From: an uncultured Demequina sp.
Lineage (GTDB): Bacteria; Actinomycetota; Actinomycetes; Actinomycetales; Demequinaceae
DNA length: 5,804 nt
Reading direction: 5' to 3'
NCBI GenBank assembly: GCA_937925595.1
Contig: CALALQ010000256.1
Location: forward strand, 1-5,804
Positions 4,226-5,804 of this stretch are shown piece by piece. The notes under the pieces were generated by a model. It ran no database searches and was not told the DNA's origin. It saw only the letters and a program-made list of their open reading frames with translations. Positions within the stretch are counted from its first letter, which is position 1. Every line of letters begins with the position of its first letter. A program made the translations under genes and the position numbers.

Positions 4226-5545
4226 GCTGATCCGGTTCCTTCTCCGTTCTCCATCGGCCTGGACGCGCTGCGCCGCGAGCTCGAACTGCCCGGTGAGTTC
4301 CCGGCCGACGCGCTCGCCGAGGCCGAGCGGCTGCCGGCGGTCGAGCGCGAGCGGTCCGAGCTCGAGTTCGTCACGATCGACCCGCTCGGCGCGCGCGACC
4401 TCGACCAGGCGATGCACCTCGCGCGCCGCGACGACGGGTACCGCGTGTCGTACGCGATCGCCGACCCCGGCGCGTTCGTCACGCCCGGCGGCGCGCTCGA
4501 CCGCGAGGCGCACGCGCGCGGCGCGACGCTCTACCTGCCCGACGGCAAGATCCCGCTCTACCCGCCCGCGCTGAGCGAGGGCGCCGCGTCGCTGCTGCCC
4601 GGCGAGTGGCGGCCCGCGGTGCTGTGGACGATCGACCTCGACGCGGCCGGCGAGGTGGTCGAGCACGCGGTCGCGCGGCGGCTGGTGCGCAGCGTCGCCC
4701 AGCACACCTACGAGGATGTGCCGGAGCCGGTCGCGCCGCTGCTGCGCGAGATCGGGGAGTTGCGGCTCGCGGTCGAGCGCCGGCGGGGCGGCGTGCGGCT
4801 CGCCGTGCCCGACCAGGAGGTCGTGCCCGCGGACGGCGGCTACACGATCGCCTACCGCGTCCCGGGCCCGTTCGAGGAGTACAACGCGCAGATCTCGCTG
4901 CTGTGCGGGATGGTCGCGGCGAGCCGGATGCTGGACGCGCGCGTCGGCATCCTGCGCACGCAGGCCGACCCGTCGCCGCGCGCGTTCGAGCGCGTGCGGC
5001 TGGCGGCGGGCGCGCTCGGCGTCGAGTGGCCGGTGGAGGAGCCGTACCCGGAGTTCGTGCGCCGGCTGGACGCCGCAGTGCCGGCGCACGCGGCGGTCAT
5101 GCACGAGGCGTCGCGGATCGGCTCGGGCGCCGGCTACACGGTGTTCGACGGGGAGCTGCCCGAGCTCACCACGCACTGGGCGGTCGCCGCGCCCTACGCG
5201 CACGCGACCGCGCCGCTGCGCCGCCTGCAGGACCGCTACGTGTCCGGCTGCGTCCTCGGCGAGCCGGACCGGGCGCGGCTGCCGGAGCTGCCGGCGGCGA
5301 TGACGACCGCGGGCCGCCGCGCGGGCGCCGTCGACCGCGCCGTGGTCGACCTCGTCGAGGCCGTGATCCTGCAGGGCCGGGAGGGCGAGCGCTTCGACGC
5401 CGTGGTGATCGACGACGACGTCGTCCAGCTGCGCGATCCCGCCGTGCGCGCGAAGGTCTCGGGCACGCCCGCGCCGGGCACGGAGGTGGTTGTCCGCCTG
5501 GAGCGCGCCGACCCCGCCACGCGGACCGTAGAGTTCGCCGTCTGA
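4226..5545 (+). CDS. RNB-domain exoribonuclease (RNase II/R superfamily), 5' end uncertain
   Basis: Processive 3'-5' exoribonuclease of RNA turnover. The frame is open after a TAG at 4223-4225. Counting from 4226, residues about 12-34 ([20 protein letters not shown]) are the family N-terminal region. [13 protein letters not shown] gives metal-binding D52, D58 and D60, with Gln at 61 where E. coli RNase II has a fourth Asp. HYAIAD-type sequence ([10 protein letters not shown]) follows, and [15 protein letters not shown] (R332/R333) is the C-terminal RNA-cleavage region. The last 55 residues look like a small OB/S1-like barrel. The first ATG in frame is 4412, but starting there would remove the catalytic aspartates, and no ATG, GTG or TTG occurs between 4226 and 4412. 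Thus the gene uses an unusual start (CTG 4259 or ATC 4253), has lost its N-terminus, or contains a sequence error. It overlaps the next gene by one base. Confidence 0.85.
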   Translation, partial: ADPVPSPFSIGLDALRRELELPGEFPADALAEAERLPAVERERSELEFVTIDPLGARDLDQAMHLARRDDGYRVSYAIADPGAFVTPGGALDREAHARGATLYLPDGKIPLYPPALSEGAASLLPGEWRPAVLWTIDLDAAGEVVEHAVARRLVRSVAQHTYEDVPEPVAPLLREIGELRLAVERRRGGVRLAVPDQEVVPADGGYTIAYRVPGPFEEYNAQISLLCGMVAASRMLDARVGILRTQADPSPRAFERVRLAAGALGVEWPVEEPYPEFVRRLDAAVPAHAAVMHEASRIGSGAGYTVFDGELPELTTHWAVAAPYAHATAPLRRLQDRYVSGCVLGEPDRARLPELPAAMTTAGRRAGAVDRAVVDLVEAVILQGREGERFDAVVIDDDVVQLRDPAVRAKVSGTPAPGTEVVVRLERADPATRTVEFAV

Positions 5546-5804
5546 TGCTGCTGGGCACGACGACCGACGGCGCGCCACTCGAGCTGAACCCGGACGACCT
5601 GACCACCCACGGGGTGATCGTCGGCATGACCGGCTCGGGCAAGACGGGGCTCGGGATCATCCTGCTCGAGGAGGTGCTGGCCGCCGGCGTGCCCACGCTG
5701 ATCATCGACCCCAAGGGCGACATGGGCAACCTCGCGGGCGAGGACGTGACGATCTACACGCCCGGCTCGACCGCGGGCGTGCCGCTGAACGTGATCGGCT
5801 CGCT
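5545..5804 (+). CDS. HerA-like P-loop ATPase, N-terminal part (partial)
   Basis: The first 86 codons of a gene that runs off the window. Residues 27-34 (GMTGSGKT) are a Walker A P-loop and residues 52-59 (LIIDPKGD) the conserved strand motif after it, seen in HerA/FtsK-type hexameric ATPases (DUF87/DUF853 group). A short beta-rich N-terminus ([26 protein letters not shown]) precedes the P-loop, as in HerA-like proteins that begin with a small barrel or a reduced version of it. Walker B and the arginine finger would lie beyond the window. The ATG at 5545 shares its A with the stop of the ribonuclease (TGATG), implying translational coupling and co-transcription with the RNB gene. Function in DNA translocation or processing is family inference; the exact substrate is unknown. 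Confidence 0.87.
   Translation, partial: MLLGTTTDGAPLELNPDDLTTHGVIVGMTGSGKTGLGIILLEEVLAAGVPTLIIDPKGDMGNLAGEDVTIYTPGSTAGVPLNVIGS

Noticed and set aside
4112..5578. Long reverse-strand open frame (488 codons) over the ribonuclease gene
   Set aside because: Its translation is Arg/Ala/Val low-complexity without motifs, while the plus strand carries clear RNB catalytic motifs over the same bases; it is a GC-driven shadow.
1..5804. CRISPR array, toxin-antitoxin pair, retron or anti-phage operon
   Set aside because: No regularly spaced repeats, no reverse transcriptase, and no small paired genes with recognisable toxin or antitoxin motifs.

Overview
The window is high-GC bacterial DNA. The 3' gene pair shows strong G/C preference at third codon positions. 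An RNB-domain ribonuclease of the short RNB plus OB-fold type, overlapping a HerA-like ATPase, fits an actinomycete-like or Thermoleophilia (Solirubrobacterales-type) chromosome. That lineage call is inference from gene style, not from a marker gene.

Layout. Positions 2-370 hold the 3' end of an unrecognised plus-strand gene. Positions 467-3175 are a complete IS3-family insertion sequence with imperfect terminal inverted repeats (TGGAGTTCCCCCG at both tips) and a 3-bp GAA target duplication (464-466 and 3176-3178). A second, unrelated element of the IS110 family (about 1513-2881, 1369 bp) sits inside the IS3 orfB gene. The insertion splits orfB between its second catalytic Asp and its catalytic Glu; removing the insert restores a DD(35)E reading frame of about 311 codons. 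Positions 3179-4225 have no convincing gene but carry a strong 13-bp inverted repeat and two tandem hairpins. Positions 4226-5545 encode the RNB ribonuclease, which lacks an obvious start codon, and 5545-5804 the beginning of the ATPase, translationally coupled through TGATG.

Main point. The 287-base leader of the IS110 element looks like a bridge RNA gene. It contains ATAGGAGC (1701-1708), identical to the right end of the element (2870-2877). Sixteen bases later comes TGAGTG (1724-1729), the reverse complement of CACTCA at the left junction. Further 5' lies GGCGTTG (1629-1635), the reverse complement of CAACGCC, the right side of the target in IS3 orfB. This order (target loop, then donor loop with left guide before right guide) is that described for IS621. 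The right end also carries a perfect TTGACA -35 box that would face a -10-like CAGACT in the left end only after circularisation. The window therefore appears to hold a seekRNA/bridge-RNA transposon caught in its target, with the donor guides and one target guide readable from sequence. Excision through the CA core would be expected to restore the IS3 transposase exactly.
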